64,000 bases of DNA from Phycobacter azelaicus (GCF_014884385.1 NZ_WKFH01000003.1:1348001-1412000); one strand, 5' to 3'. Counted from the first letter of the stretch, positions 35,942 through 45,362 are shown. The notes: generated by a model from the letters alone, not told the origin. A program made the numbers and translations.

Positions 35942-36436
35942 ATGGCAAGGGATATGGCAGTACGCATGATGTTTTGGGGCGCCTTCTGGGCCTTTCTGTT
36001 GGATCAGGCCAGCAAATATCTGGTGATTCACTGGATGGGCCTTTCACAGCGCCTGGCCATCGATGTGCTGCCTCCCCTGCTGAACTTTCGCTATGGTGAG
36101 AACACCGGGATCAACTTCGGCCTGTTCGGCGGAGGCGATGATGCGTCGCGCTGGGTTCTGATCGTGCTGTCGCTGGTCATCTGTGTTGCATTGGCTTACT
36201 GGATCAACCGTTCGCATCGTAGTGCGAGATTGATGGCCCTGGCGGCTGGATTGGTGATCGGCGGGGCGCTGGGCAATGTGGCGGACCGGCTGCTTTATGG
36301 TTATGTGCTCGACTTCCTGAACATGTCTTGCTGCGGCATCACCAACCCGTTTGTCTTCAACGTGGCCGATGTCTTTATATTTGCCGGGGCGGCAGGTTTG
36401 ATCCTATTTGACCGAGGCGGGAAAAACCCCGCGTGA
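35942..36436 (+). CDS. lspA: Lipoprotein signal peptidase II
   Basis: 164-residue inner-membrane aspartyl protease with four transmembrane helices. FWAFLLDQASKYLV, NFRYGENTGINFGLF, GNVADRLLYGYVLDFL (catalytic Asp) and FNVADVFIF (catalytic Asp) are all present. It cleaves prolipoproteins before the lipidated Cys; the next gene encodes a lipoprotein. ATG 35942 lies 7 bp after purH; ATG 35954 is possible. Confidence 0.95.
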   Translation: MARDMAVRMMFWGAFWAFLLDQASKYLVIHWMGLSQRLAIDVLPPLLNFRYGENTGINFGLFGGGDDASRWVLIVLSLVICVALAYWINRSHRSARLMALAAGLVIGGALGNVADRLLYGYVLDFLNMSCCGITNPFVFNVADVFIFAGAAGLILFDRGGKNPA

Positions 36437-36490
36437 CCTTGGTCTGAAATTGCGGTAGAAGAACCTCGAAACTGGCAGGAGTATCTGGGA

Positions 36491-37012
36491 ATGCGGATCC
36501 CTTTGGGCATGATTGTTCTGGTGGGCGCGGTGGCTGTTGCGGGCTGCTCGCAAAAAGGGCTGCGCGATATTCGCAAGACTGGCACCGGTCCGGACGAATT
36601 CCTCGTTCTGCCGAGCAAGCCGTTGAGCGAGCCTGCCGATTACTCCAGCCTGCCAACCCCTACACCGGGTGGAACCAACATCACCGACGCGACACCAAAG
36701 GCGGATGCCGTGGCTGCGCTTGGGGGTAAGGCATCGGCGCTGGTGCCGGGACAGGGCGTGCCGAGCTCGGAACTGGCGCTGGTCTCTGCCTCCAGCCGCT
36801 ATGGTGTCTCCCCAACCGTCCGTCAGGAGCTGGCTGAGGAAGACGCTCAGTTCCTCAAGCGCAAGCGGATTACGGGCCGGATCAAACTGTTCCCGGTTGA
36901 TCGCTATGAGCAGATCTATGCCAAACAGACCCTTGACCCCTTTGCGGCCAATGAACGGTTCCGCCGCGCAGGCGTCGCGACGCCGACAGCTCCCCCTGCA
37001 ACCAGCGAGTAA
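36491..37012 (+). CDS. DUF3035 lipoprotein
   Basis: 173 residues with a lipobox (VAVAGCSQ, lipidated Cys19). GPDEFLVLPSKPLSEP is the conserved DUF3035 core, followed by a low-complexity Pro/Thr/Ala region. Alphaproteobacterial relatives are outer-membrane lipoproteins thought to associate with outer-membrane assembly; I cannot confirm that here. It follows lspA by 54 bp in the same direction. Confidence 0.88.
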   Translation: MRIPLGMIVLVGAVAVAGCSQKGLRDIRKTGTGPDEFLVLPSKPLSEPADYSSLPTPTPGGTNITDATPKADAVAALGGKASALVPGQGVPSSELALVSASSRYGVSPTVRQELAEEDAQFLKRKRITGRIKLFPVDRYEQIYAKQTLDPFAANERFRRAGVATPTAPPATSE

Positions 37013-37245
37013 GACACTTACGGCGGGCATACAGTGACACCCGGCTCATATGGGGCTGATTTCACATTCTTGTTTGTACGACTTGCGCATCAATCACATC
37101 GGCTTAGCTTGTGGTTAACCATGATTGCTCCACAATGCTTGGAGCCCGAGCGCTCTTCGGGCGGTGGTTTTCCGACTTTGCGAGAGCCTCAAGCAGGATT
37201 GTCCATGGTGCGTCACCATGGGCCGATAGGATTGGAGGATGTCGC

Positions 37246-38598
37246 ATGATCCGACGGATCGTTTTAAGTGCCATTGCTTTGACGGCCCTGATCTCAGCGC
37301 CTCTGCGCGCCGAACAACAGGCCGAGGATATGGTCACCGCCTTTACCCTCGAGAACGGTATGGAGGTTGTGGTGATCGAGGATCACCGTGCGCCGGTCGT
37401 TCAGCACATGGTCTGGTATCGCGCCGGATCCGCAGACGAGCCGCCCGGTCAGTCCGGCGTTGCGCATTTTCTGGAGCATCTCCTGTTCAAGGGCACAGAT
37501 ACTCTGGCACCTGGTGAGCTTTCGGCGACCGTGGCGGCCAATGGGGGGCGCGATAACGCCTTCACCAGCTACGATTACACGGCCTATTTCCAGCGCATCG
37601 CCGCTGATCGACTGGAACTGATGATGAAGATGGAAAGCGACCGGATGGTCAACATCCGTCTCAGCGAAGAGGAAATCGCGACCGAGCGTGAAGTGATCCT
37701 CGAAGAGCGCAACCAGCGCACCGACAACGACCCCCGCGCCCTGTTCCGCGAACAGCTGCGCGCAGCGCAATACCTCAATCACCGCTATGGTCAGCCTGTG
37801 ATCGGATGGCGGCACGAGATGGAAACGCTTGACCGTGAGGATGCGCTCTCGTTTTACAAGACCTACTATGCCCCCAATAATGCGATCCTGGTTGTCTCGG
37901 GCGATGTGACACCTGAAGAGGTGCGCACCCTCGCGGAGAAATACTACGGTGCAATCCCCGCTAACCCCGATCTGCCTGAACGGTTTCGCAGTCAGGATCC
38001 GCCACAAACTGCAGCGCGGCGCATGACTTACCGTGATCCGCGTGTCGCGCAGCCTTATGTGCAACGCTCCTATCTGGTGCCTGAACGCGACAGTGGCGCG
38101 CAGGAAACCGCTGCGGCGCTTTACCTTCTTTCCGAGCTTCTGGGAGGCGGGAACACCTCGTACCTCGCCAATGCCCTGCAGTTCGATCAGCAGACCGCGG
38201 TTTACACAGGAGCATTCTATTCCGGGGTCTCTCTGGACAAGACCAATTTCACCTTCCTGATCGTCCCTGCCCAAGGGGTGTCCCTGCAAGAGGCGGAAGA
38301 TGCCCTTGATGAGACTTTCCGCAAGTTCCTCCAGGATGGTGTCGATCAAGAGCAACTGGACCGGATCAAGCTGCAACTGCGCGCGTCAGAGATCTATGCA
38401 CGTGACAACGTGGATCGCATTGCCAACCGCTATGGCCGGGCGCTGACCTCGGGTTTGACGGTTGAGGACGTGCAGGACTGGCCGAAGATCCTGCAATCGG
38501 TCACCGCAGATGAGATCCTTGCGGTCGCGCGGGAATTCCTGCGGCCCGAGGTCTCCGTCACTGGATGGATGATGCGCCCAGAGGAGGTCACCCAATGA
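37246..38598 (+). CDS. M16 zinc metallopeptidase (active subunit)
   Basis: 450-residue exported insulinase-like peptidase. Signal peptide MIRRIVLSAIALTALISAPLRAE. The inverted zinc motif HFLEH lies in GVAHFLEHLLFKGTDTL, with the distal Glu in EEIATEREVILEERNQR. GGAGG precedes the ATG at 37246; the frame opening at 37111 is upstream leader. It is coupled by an ATGA overlap to a second M16 gene without the zinc motif, forming the usual heterodimer. Confidence 0.93.
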   Translation: MIRRIVLSAIALTALISAPLRAEQQAEDMVTAFTLENGMEVVVIEDHRAPVVQHMVWYRAGSADEPPGQSGVAHFLEHLLFKGTDTLAPGELSATVAANGGRDNAFTSYDYTAYFQRIAADRLELMMKMESDRMVNIRLSEEEIATEREVILEERNQRTDNDPRALFREQLRAAQYLNHRYGQPVIGWRHEMETLDREDALSFYKTYYAPNNAILVVSGDVTPEEVRTLAEKYYGAIPANPDLPERFRSQDPPQTAARRMTYRDPRVAQPYVQRSYLVPERDSGAQETAAALYLLSELLGGGNTSYLANALQFDQQTAVYTGAFYSGVSLDKTNFTFLIVPAQGVSLQEAEDALDETFRKFLQDGVDQEQLDRIKLQLRASEIYARDNVDRIANRYGRALTSGLTVEDVQDWPKILQSVTADEILAVAREFLRPEVSVTGWMMRPEEVTQ

Positions 38599-39926
38599 CT
38601 GTTTTGACTACGATCCGGGCCGGGCTGCTGTCGTGTTTTGCCCTGTTGTTCTCTGTGCTGTCGGCAGCGGCGGAGATCGACATCAAGGAGGTCACTTCTC
38701 CCGGCGGCATAACCGCGTGGCTTGTGGAAGATCACTCGATTCCCTTTGCGGCACTAGAGCTGCGGTTCCGGGGGGGCACCTCTTTGGATGCACCCGGAAA
38801 GCGCGGCGCGATCCATTTGATGACAGGCCTTCTCGAGGAAGGTTCAGGTGATATGAGAGCGCAGGAGTACACCAAGGCGCTGGAAAGCCTTGCAGCGAGT
38901 TTCTCATATGATGCGGACAAGGAATCCCTGTCGGTGTCTGCGCGCTTCCTGACCGAGAATCGCAATGCTGCAGTGGATTTGTTGCGCCAGACGCTGCTTG
39001 AGCCCCGCTTTGATCAGGATGCGCTCGACCGGGTGCGCGCGCAGGTTCTGTCCGGGTTGCGCTCGGACGAAAAGGATCCAGACAGCATCGCTGGCCGCGC
39101 CTTTGCCCGGATGGCCTTTGGCGATCATCCCTACGGGAGCGACGGAACCGGCACGATGGAAAGTGTGTCTGCCCTGAACCGTCAGGACATGTTCGAGGCC
39201 CATGCGGCCGTATTTGCCCGTGACCGGCTTTATGTCTCTGCCGTCGGAGACATCACCGAAGAGGAACTTGGCACCCTGCTGGACCTTTTGCTTGGCGATC
39301 TTCCGGAAACCGGTGCGCCCCAGCCTGGCCCTGCAGATGTCTCCATCGCGGGCGGTACGACGGTGATCGATTTTGACACGCCGCAGTCCGTTGCGCTGTT
39401 TGGCCATATTGGCCTTGATCGGCATGATCCGCGCTTTTTTGCGGCCTATATCATGAACCAGATCCTTGGTGGTGGGTCCTTTGAAAGCCGTTTGATGAAT
39501 GAAGTTCGGGAGAAAAGGGGGCTGACCTATGGGGTGTATTCCTACTTGGTGCCCCGCGACCTCGGTGCGGTCTATATGGGCTCGCTTGCCTCTGCGAATA
39601 CCAAGATGGCCGAAGCGGTGGAGGTGATCCGCGCGGAATGGACCCGTATGGCAACCGAAGGCGTTACTGAAAAGGAACTTCAGGACGCCAAGACCTATCT
39701 GACCGGCGCCTATCCCTTGCGCTTTGATGGCAATGGACGGATCGCCTCGATCCTGGTGGGGATGCAGATGGACGACCTCCCGATCGACTATGTCGTGACC
39801 CGAAACGACAAGATCAACGCCGTGACGCTGGAGGAGATTAAGCAAGTTGCCTCCGAAGTGCTTTTGCCCGAGAACCTGCATTTCGTTGTCGTTGGACGGC
39901 CCGAAGGTTTGAAGACTGGCGGCTGA
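38595..39926 (+). CDS. M16 family peptidase-like protein (inactive partner)
   Basis: 443 residues with a signal peptide (GLLSCFALLFSVLSAAAE). Where the active subunit has HFLEH this protein has IHLMTGLLEEG, so zinc ligands are missing. The C-terminal R/Y-type substrate-binding region (GGGSFESRLMNEVREKRGLTYGVYSYL) is conserved. This is the noncatalytic half of the two-subunit M16B proteases. It overlaps the first gene by ATGA. Confidence 0.92.
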   Translation: MTVLTTIRAGLLSCFALLFSVLSAAAEIDIKEVTSPGGITAWLVEDHSIPFAALELRFRGGTSLDAPGKRGAIHLMTGLLEEGSGDMRAQEYTKALESLAASFSYDADKESLSVSARFLTENRNAAVDLLRQTLLEPRFDQDALDRVRAQVLSGLRSDEKDPDSIAGRAFARMAFGDHPYGSDGTGTMESVSALNRQDMFEAHAAVFARDRLYVSAVGDITEEELGTLLDLLLGDLPETGAPQPGPADVSIAGGTTVIDFDTPQSVALFGHIGLDRHDPRFFAAYIMNQILGGGSFESRLMNEVREKRGLTYGVYSYLVPRDLGAVYMGSLASANTKMAEAVEVIRAEWTRMATEGVTEKELQDAKTYLTGAYPLRFDGNGRIASILVGMQMDDLPIDYVVTRNDKINAVTLEEIKQVASEVLLPENLHFVVVGRPEGLKTGG

Positions 39927-39947
39927 TCCCAGCCACATTGAAAAACG

Positions 39948-39981
39948 AAAGCGGGCCGAAGAGTCATCTCCGGCCCGCTTT
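39948..39981. terminator. Bidirectional terminator between the M16 pair and the ALDH gene
   Basis: A perfect 11-bp stem (AAAGCGGGCCG / CGGCCCGCTTT) with a 12-base loop. The plus strand continues TGTTTGGTTT and the minus strand CGTTTTT, so it can serve both convergent transcripts. Confidence 0.9.
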
Positions 39982-40000
39982 GTTTGGTTTGGGTTCAACT

Positions 40001-42337
40001 TTACTCGCCGTAGGGCACCCAGATATTCTTGACCTCTGTCACGGCTTCCAGGAAACGGCGGCTGTGGTCGCTGTGCCAGTCCATCGCGGCACCGTTGTTG
40101 ACCCAGGTTCGCTTGAGGTTGCTGGCGGAGGCCTTTTCGATCTCTGCCGACAGATCGCTCGAGGAAAAGCTCCAGACCGCATCCACATTCATATGCGATG
40201 CCAGCGGGCCTGCCAAATCGCTGTGGCTGCCGGTGAGAATGTTGACCACGCCAGCGGGCACGTCCGAGGTCTCCAGCACCTGATAGAAATCGGTGGCCGC
40301 CAGCGGGAATGGCTCGGAGGCCGCCAGCACCACCCGGTTGCCCATGGCAATGGCGGGCGCCATTACGGAAATCAGTCCGAGAAGTGGCGCCTCGTCTGCG
40401 CAAAGCGCGCCGATAACACCAACAGGTTCTTTCATCGCTAGCGCCACACCACGGATCGGCACGCCATGGACCTGACCGTCATATTTGTCGGCCCAGGCAG
40501 CGGCGGTGAACAGGCGCTGGATTGAGGCCTCAACCTCCTGCGCGCCGGTGCGACGGCCGGTCATGTGGTCGATGCGCTGGGCAAACTCATCCGCCCGCGC
40601 CGAGAGGTTTTCGCCGATGTAGTAGAGGATTTGCGCCCGCAGGTGGCCGGTGGTCTTGGCCCATCCCTTGGCGCCAGCTGCGGCTTCGACCGCGTTGCGC
40701 ACGTCCTTGCGGCTGCCCATGCCCACATGGCCGAGGATATTGCCGGACCTGTCACAGACCGCGCTGGAATAGCCGCTGTCGGGGCGGGCCTGCTTGCCGC
40801 CGATGTACATCTTGGCGGTGCGATCGATGAGATCGCTGCCGCTGCCCTGACCGCCGAAGGCTTCGACTTTGCCCAGCGCCTTGGTTTTGCCTTTTGGTTT
40901 GGTGTAGGCCGACAGCCCTTCCCAGCCACCTTCACGACCAAATCCGCTTTCGCGCACCCCGCCAAATCCCGCCGCCGCATCGAACATGTTGGTGCCGTTA
41001 ACCCAAACGACGCCGCAGGCGAGTTTCGGCGCCATATCCAGGGCGAGGTTCACGTTCTCGCTCCAGACGCTGGCGGCGAGGCCATAGCGCGTATTGTTCG
41101 CCAGCTCCACCGCCTCTGCCGGGGTGCGGAAGGTGCAGGAGACCAGAACGGGGCCAAAGATTTCTTCCTGCATCAGCCGGTCTGCCGGGGTGAGCCCCTC
41201 AATCAGGGTAGGGGCGTAGAAGCAGCCTTCTTCGGGCAGGTCCACCTTGGCCTGATAGGTCTGGCCCGCGTCATTGGAGGCGACCAGATCGGTGATGGTC
41301 TTCAACTGCACCGGATCCACCACGGCGCCCACGTCGATGCATTTATCAAGTGGATCGCCGATGCGCAGCTTGTCCATGCGGGCGCGCAGTTTGGTGTGGA
41401 ACCGTTCGGCTATGCCTTCCTGCACGAGCAGACGCGAGCCAGCGCAGCAGACCTGACCTTGGTTGAACCAGATCGCATCCACCAGCCCTTCGACAGCTGA
41501 GTCGATGTCGGCATCGTCAAAGACGATGTAGGGTGACTTGCCGCCCAGCTCCAGCGTCAGCGCTTTGCCGCTGCCTGCGGTCGCCTCGCGGATGCGGCGA
41601 CCCACGGCGGTGGAGCCGGTGAAGGCGATCTTGTCCACATCCGAGGCCACGATCATCTCACCCACGGCGCCATCGCCGGTGACGATGTTCACAACGCCCT
41701 TCGGCAGGCCCGCCTGACGGCAGATATCGGCGAACAAAAGCGCGGTGAGCGAGGTATATTCCGCCGGTTTCAGCACCACGGTGTTGCCCATTGCAATGGC
41801 GGGCGCGACCTTCCAGGCCAGCATCAGCAGCGGGAAGTTCCACGGGATGATCTGCCCGCACACGCCAAGCGCGGTGCGGTCCGGCAGTTCGCTCTCCATC
41901 AGCTGGGCCATGCCGGCGTGATAGTAGAAATGCCGCTGCGCCAGGGGAATATCGATGTCGCGGCTTTCCCGGATCGGCTTGCCGTTGTCCATGGTTTCAA
42001 GCACCGCGAACAGACGGCTGTGTTTCTGCAAAAGACGCGCGATGGCATAAAGGTATCTGGCGCGGCCCGGCCCACCGAGCTTTTCCCATTTCGGCTGAGC
42101 GCTGCGGGCAGCGGCGACTGCGGCGTCCACATCGGCTTGAGTGGCTTGGGTCAGGGTCGCCAGCACTTCTCCGGTGGCGGGGTTCTGGCTGTTGAACCCA
42201 TCTCCGGGCGCGGTGAAACCACCGTTAATGAAATGGCCAAAGCGGTCGCCCTGATCGACCAGCCAGGCCAGCGCCTCGGCAGCGCTTTCGGGGGCGGGAC
42301 CATAGCTCATGGTGTCAAAGATCTCTTTGATGGACAT
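40001..42337 (-). CDS. Double-domain aldehyde dehydrogenase (ALDH16 type)
   Basis: 778 residues in two ALDH modules. Residues about 1-490 form a complete enzyme (PWNFPLLMLAWKVAPAIAMGNTVVLKPAE, LELGGKSPYIVFDDAD, NQGQVCCAGSRLL with the nucleophile Cys). Residues about 510-778 repeat the fold but lack an obvious catalytic Cys/Glu set (PLLGLISVMAPAIAMGNRVVLAASEPFPLAAT), so the second half is probably structural. This is the ALDH16 arrangement known from animals and some Rhodobacteraceae. It lies 11 bp behind deoC, consistent with acetaldehyde or another aldehyde product of nucleoside breakdown as substrate. Confidence 0.9.
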   Translation of the reverse strand: MSIKEIFDTMSYGPAPESAAEALAWLVDQGDRFGHFINGGFTAPGDGFNSQNPATGEVLATLTQATQADVDAAVAAARSAQPKWEKLGGPGRARYLYAIARLLQKHSRLFAVLETMDNGKPIRESRDIDIPLAQRHFYYHAGMAQLMESELPDRTALGVCGQIIPWNFPLLMLAWKVAPAIAMGNTVVLKPAEYTSLTALLFADICRQAGLPKGVVNIVTGDGAVGEMIVASDVDKIAFTGSTAVGRRIREATAGSGKALTLELGGKSPYIVFDDADIDSAVEGLVDAIWFNQGQVCCAGSRLLVQEGIAERFHTKLRARMDKLRIGDPLDKCIDVGAVVDPVQLKTITDLVASNDAGQTYQAKVDLPEEGCFYAPTLIEGLTPADRLMQEEIFGPVLVSCTFRTPAEAVELANNTRYGLAASVWSENVNLALDMAPKLACGVVWVNGTNMFDAAAGFGGVRESGFGREGGWEGLSAYTKPKGKTKALGKVEAFGGQGSGSDLIDRTAKMYIGGKQARPDSGYSSAVCDRSGNILGHVGMGSRKDVRNAVEAAAGAKGWAKTTGHLRAQILYYIGENLSARADEFAQRIDHMTGRRTGAQEVEASIQRLFTAAAWADKYDGQVHGVPIRGVALAMKEPVGVIGALCADEAPLLGLISVMAPAIAMGNRVVLAASEPFPLAATDFYQVLETSDVPAGVVNILTGSHSDLAGPLASHMNVDAVWSFSSSDLSAEIEKASASNLKRTWVNNGAAMDWHSDHSRRFLEAVTEVKNIWVPYGE

Positions 42338-42348
42338 TTGCGCACTCC

Positions 42349-43362
42349 TCAGGCCATCGCGTGGCGGTAGCCGGCGGAATAGGCGCCGGTGACATAGTGT
42401 TCGAGCTGGCGTTCGATATCGCCCAGTAGGGACGAGGCCCCAAAGCGGAACAGGTCGGGCTGCAACCAGCGGTCGCCTAGCTCTTCTTTCATCAGGCTGA
42501 GATAGACCAGCGCATCCTTGGCCTTGGAAATCCCCCCGGCGGGTTTATAGCCGACGCGGTAGCCGGTGCGATCGTAGTAGTCGCGGATCGCTCGGATCAT
42601 CACCAGGGAGACAGGCAGAGTGGCGTTGACGCTCTCCTTGCCGGTTGAGGTCTTGATGAAATCGGCCCCCGCCATCATGCAGATCATCGAGGCGCGTGCG
42701 ACGTTGCGCAGGGACCCCAGTTCACCGGTGGCGAGGATTGCCTTTACATGGGCCTCGCCACAGGCGGCGCGGAAGGCTTTCATTTCGTCATAGAGCGCCT
42801 GCCAGTTGCCGCTCAGCACGTGGCGACGCGAGATCACGATGTCGATCTCATGGGCGCCTGCCTTGACGCTTTCCTCGATTTCGGCAACGCGCAGATGAAA
42901 GGGCGACAGACCCGCCGGGAACCCGGTGGACACCGCTGCGATGGGAATGCCCGTGCCTTTCAGTGCCTCGACGGCTGGGGCGATCATGTCGTGATAGACG
43001 CAGACCGCACCGGTGGTGATGCCGGGGGTGCCAAGTGCCTCAAGCAGGTCTGCGCGCACCGGCTGGTGCGCCTTGGCACAAAGGCGCCGAACCCGCCCGG
43101 CGGTGTCATCGCCCGATAGCGTGGTCAGGTCGATGCAGGTGATCGCCTTCAAGAGCCAAGCGGCCTGGTATTCTTTCTTTACGCTGCGTCGTCCGGGCAG
43201 GCTTGCGCAGCGCCTCTCAATGGCAGAGGTATTGGCTTGCAGCCCCAGTGCCCAATCCAGATCCAGCTCCATACCTGGATTGCGGGGCTCGCTTATCTGC
43301 GGCAGTTGCGTATTGCCCGCAGCAGTGCCCAGCGCAGCATTCTCAGAGACGTGGCTTTCCAT
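42349..43362 (-). CDS. deoC: Deoxyribose-phosphate aldolase
   Basis: 337-residue class I aldolase splitting 2-deoxyribose-5-phosphate into glyceraldehyde-3-phosphate and acetaldehyde. The Schiff-base Lys is in ADFIKTSTGKES, the second Lys in VGYKPAGGISKAKDAL, and the helper Asp in HEIDIVISR. There is a longer N-terminal extension (about 70 residues) than in E. coli DeoC, as in eukaryotic-type enzymes. ATG 43362 has a GAGG 12 bases upstream; ATG 43380 is also possible. First gene of a two-gene operon with ALDH16. Confidence 0.92.
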   Translation of the reverse strand: MESHVSENAALGTAAGNTQLPQISEPRNPGMELDLDWALGLQANTSAIERRCASLPGRRSVKKEYQAAWLLKAITCIDLTTLSGDDTAGRVRRLCAKAHQPVRADLLEALGTPGITTGAVCVYHDMIAPAVEALKGTGIPIAAVSTGFPAGLSPFHLRVAEIEESVKAGAHEIDIVISRRHVLSGNWQALYDEMKAFRAACGEAHVKAILATGELGSLRNVARASMICMMAGADFIKTSTGKESVNATLPVSLVMIRAIRDYYDRTGYRVGYKPAGGISKAKDALVYLSLMKEELGDRWLQPDLFRFGASSLLGDIERQLEHYVTGAYSAGYRHAMA

Positions 43363-43482
43363 TGTCGGGGGTTTCCTCATCACAGGTTTGCGCGAAATTC
43401 GCACGGGTGCGGCATCTTGGCAAGCAAACCGCCCGCTTTCCGTGCGGTAATTTTGACCTCTTGGACAAAAAGAGGAAATTAG

Positions 43483-43499
43483 TTGCGAATAATTCTCAT
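43483..43499. promoter_or_regulatory. Fur/Mur-like box 1 upstream of sitA
   Basis: TTGCGAATAATTCTCAT, a Fur-family 7-1-7 type site. It lies just before the -35 hexamer of the sit promoter and is repeated 31 bp downstream as TTGCGAA-CCG-TTCTCAT. In roseobacters sitABCD is controlled by the manganese-sensing Fur homologue Mur. Confidence 0.7.
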
Positions 43500-43504
43500 T
43501 TACA

Positions 43505-43535
43505 TTGACCTTCTTGCGAACCGTTCTCATATTAT
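43505..43535 (+). promoter_or_regulatory. Predicted sigma-70 promoter of sitABCD
   Basis: TTGACC at 43505-43510 with CATATT at 43528-43533 (17-bp spacer) or TATTAT at 43530-43535 (19-bp spacer), about 30 bp before the start codon. The second Fur/Mur-like box fills the spacer, so bound repressor would exclude RNA polymerase. Confidence 0.6.
43514..43530. promoter_or_regulatory. Fur/Mur-like box 2 upstream of sitA
   Basis: TTGCGAACCGTTCTCAT shares both 7-base arms with the box at 43483 and differs only in the three central bases. It lies between the -35 and -10 elements. Confidence 0.7.
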
Positions 43536-43565
43536 AGCCAGTCTGACGTCCAAAGGAGATCCAGA

Positions 43566-44543
43566 ATGAATCGCTTGCGCTATGCGTTGATGGGCTTGGC
43601 TGTGTTGCTGGCTGTTCCGGTGATGCTTGTTGCCTCTGCAGGCCGTGCCGGGGCAGAGGCGCCGCTCAAGGTGGTTGCGACGACTGGCATGATCGCGGAT
43701 GCCACCCGTCAGGTGGGCGGTGATGCCGTGGACGTGCGGGCCCTGATGGGACCGGGCGTCGATCCTCATGCCTATCGTCAGACCCGCTCTGACATCGTGG
43801 CCATGACCCGCGCGGATCTGGTGCTCTATCACGGTCTCTATCTTGAGGCGCAGATGGAAGATTTCCTAAAGGATCTGTCCCGCAAGAGTACTGTTGTCGC
43901 AGTTGCCGAGAGCCTGCCAAAGGACCTTCTGCGGGCCCATGATGACTATGACAACAAGTTCGATCCGCATGTCTGGATGACGCCCGCTCTATGGAAAGAG
44001 GTCGTGGCGCGAGTGGCCGAGGTGCTGAGCGAGGTCCGTCCGGACCAAGCGGATGTTTTTGCGGCCAATGCCAAGGCGCATATGGCAGATCTGGATCGTC
44101 TGCTGGCCTATGCCAATGAAACTCTTGCTTCTGTCCCGGAAGACAGCCGCGTGTTGATCTCGGCCCATGATGCTTTTGGCTATTTCGGCCGTGACTTTGG
44201 TTTCGAGGTGCTGGGCATTCAGGGCATCTCCACCCAGTCCGAGGCGGGCCTTAACCGGATCAGCGAGTTAGTCGACTTTCTGGTGCAGCGGCGTATTTCC
44301 GCAGTCTTTGTCGAAAGCTCGGTCTCGGACCGCTCCATGCGCGCCCTGATCGAAGGGGCGGCAGCGCAGGGTCATGAGGTCAAGATCGGCGGAGAGCTGT
44401 TCTCGGACGCAATGGGAGCGGACGGGACGTACGAGGGCACCTACCTTGGCATGCTGGATCATAACATCACCACCATTGCCGGGGCGCTGGGCGCCGATGT
44501 GCCGGAGCGTGGCATGGATGGCAAATTGTCGGCGGGACTCTGA
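43566..44543 (+). CDS. sitA: Manganese/zinc ABC transporter substrate-binding protein (SitA)
   Basis: 325-residue periplasmic cluster A-I (TroA-like) binding protein. Signal peptide ends near AGRAGAE. Metal ligands are expected from His in GVDPHAYRQT, His in FDPHVWMTP, Glu in GISTQSEAGL-like region and a C-terminal Asp in TYLGMLDHNI. AAAGGAG precedes the ATG. First of four genes in the transporter operon; regulated through two Fur/Mur-like boxes. Manganese is inferred from the roseobacter sit system; zinc or iron cannot be excluded. Confidence 0.9.
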   Translation: MNRLRYALMGLAVLLAVPVMLVASAGRAGAEAPLKVVATTGMIADATRQVGGDAVDVRALMGPGVDPHAYRQTRSDIVAMTRADLVLYHGLYLEAQMEDFLKDLSRKSTVVAVAESLPKDLLRAHDDYDNKFDPHVWMTPALWKEVVARVAEVLSEVRPDQADVFAANAKAHMADLDRLLAYANETLASVPEDSRVLISAHDAFGYFGRDFGFEVLGIQGISTQSEAGLNRISELVDFLVQRRISAVFVESSVSDRSMRALIEGAAAQGHEVKIGGELFSDAMGADGTYEGTYLGMLDHNITTIAGALGADVPERGMDGKLSAGL

Positions 44544-44545
44544 TC

Positions 44546-45352
44546 ATGGGGCAGACGGTTGAACTGGTAAGTACCCAAGGCGCTGACACGGCAGGACAAC
44601 CGCTTGAGGCCAGCCCGCTCGCCATTCGCGGTCTTACGGTCACCTACGGAGAAAAGCCTGCCGTCTTCAGCGTCGACATGACGGTGGAGCCGGGCAAGAT
44701 GACGGCGATCATAGGGCCGAATGGCGCCGGCAAATCGACGCTTCTGAAGGCCGCGCTTGGGATCGTACCACCCGTTTCTGGCCGGGTGCAGGTCTTTGGC
44801 CGCCCTCTGGAGGCAATGCGTTCTAGGATCGCCTATGTGCCCCAGCGCGCCAGCATCGACTGGGATTTTCCGACCCGCGTGATCGACGTGGTGATGATGG
44901 GGCTTTACCGGGAGTTGGGCCTTTTGGGCCGCATCCGTGGACATCATCGCACCGTGGCGCGCGACTGTCTGGATCGCGTCGGCATGGGCGATTTCGCGGA
45001 TCGTCAGATCGGCCAGCTTTCGGGCGGCCAGCAGCAGCGCGTGTTCCTTGCGCGCGCCCTTGCGCAGGACGCGGATCTTTACCTCTTGGACGAACCCTTT
45101 GCGGGGGTGGATGCCGCAACCGAAAAGGCCATCATCACCGTTTTGAAATCCCTGCGCGAAGCGGGTAAATCCGTGGTTGTCGTGCATCACGATCTGGCCA
45201 CGGTGTCAGACTATTTCGACAACGTCTTCCTGATCAACACCCGCAAGGTCGCCGAAGGCCCGGTGGCGGAGGCCTTCACTCCCGAGACGCTTCAGGCGGC
45301 TTATGGCGGCAGGCTGGCGACCGCGCAGATCGACCAGCTTTCGGCTTTGTAG
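44546..45352 (+). CDS. sitB: Manganese/zinc ABC transporter ATP-binding protein (SitB)
   Basis: 268-residue ABC ATPase. Walker A GPNGAGKST near residue 60, signature LSGGQQQR, Walker B LYLLDEPFAGVD and H-loop VVVHHD are all canonical. It starts 2 bp after the sitA stop. It energises import through the SitC and SitD permeases. Confidence 0.93.
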   Translation: MGQTVELVSTQGADTAGQPLEASPLAIRGLTVTYGEKPAVFSVDMTVEPGKMTAIIGPNGAGKSTLLKAALGIVPPVSGRVQVFGRPLEAMRSRIAYVPQRASIDWDFPTRVIDVVMMGLYRELGLLGRIRGHHRTVARDCLDRVGMGDFADRQIGQLSGGQQQRVFLARALAQDADLYLLDEPFAGVDAATEKAIITVLKSLREAGKSVVVVHHDLATVSDYFDNVFLINTRKVAEGPVAEAFTPETLQAAYGGRLATAQIDQLSAL

Positions 45353-45362
45353 GTCTGAACTC

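Noticed and set aside
38595..39926. Second M16 gene as a damaged peptidase
   Set aside because: Loss of the zinc motif is normal for the noncatalytic subunit of two-part M16B enzymes, and the rest of the fold is intact.
38904..40403. A 499-codon minus-strand open frame across the M16 gene and terminator
   Set aside because: It crosses a strong terminator and two real genes and has no recognisable domain.
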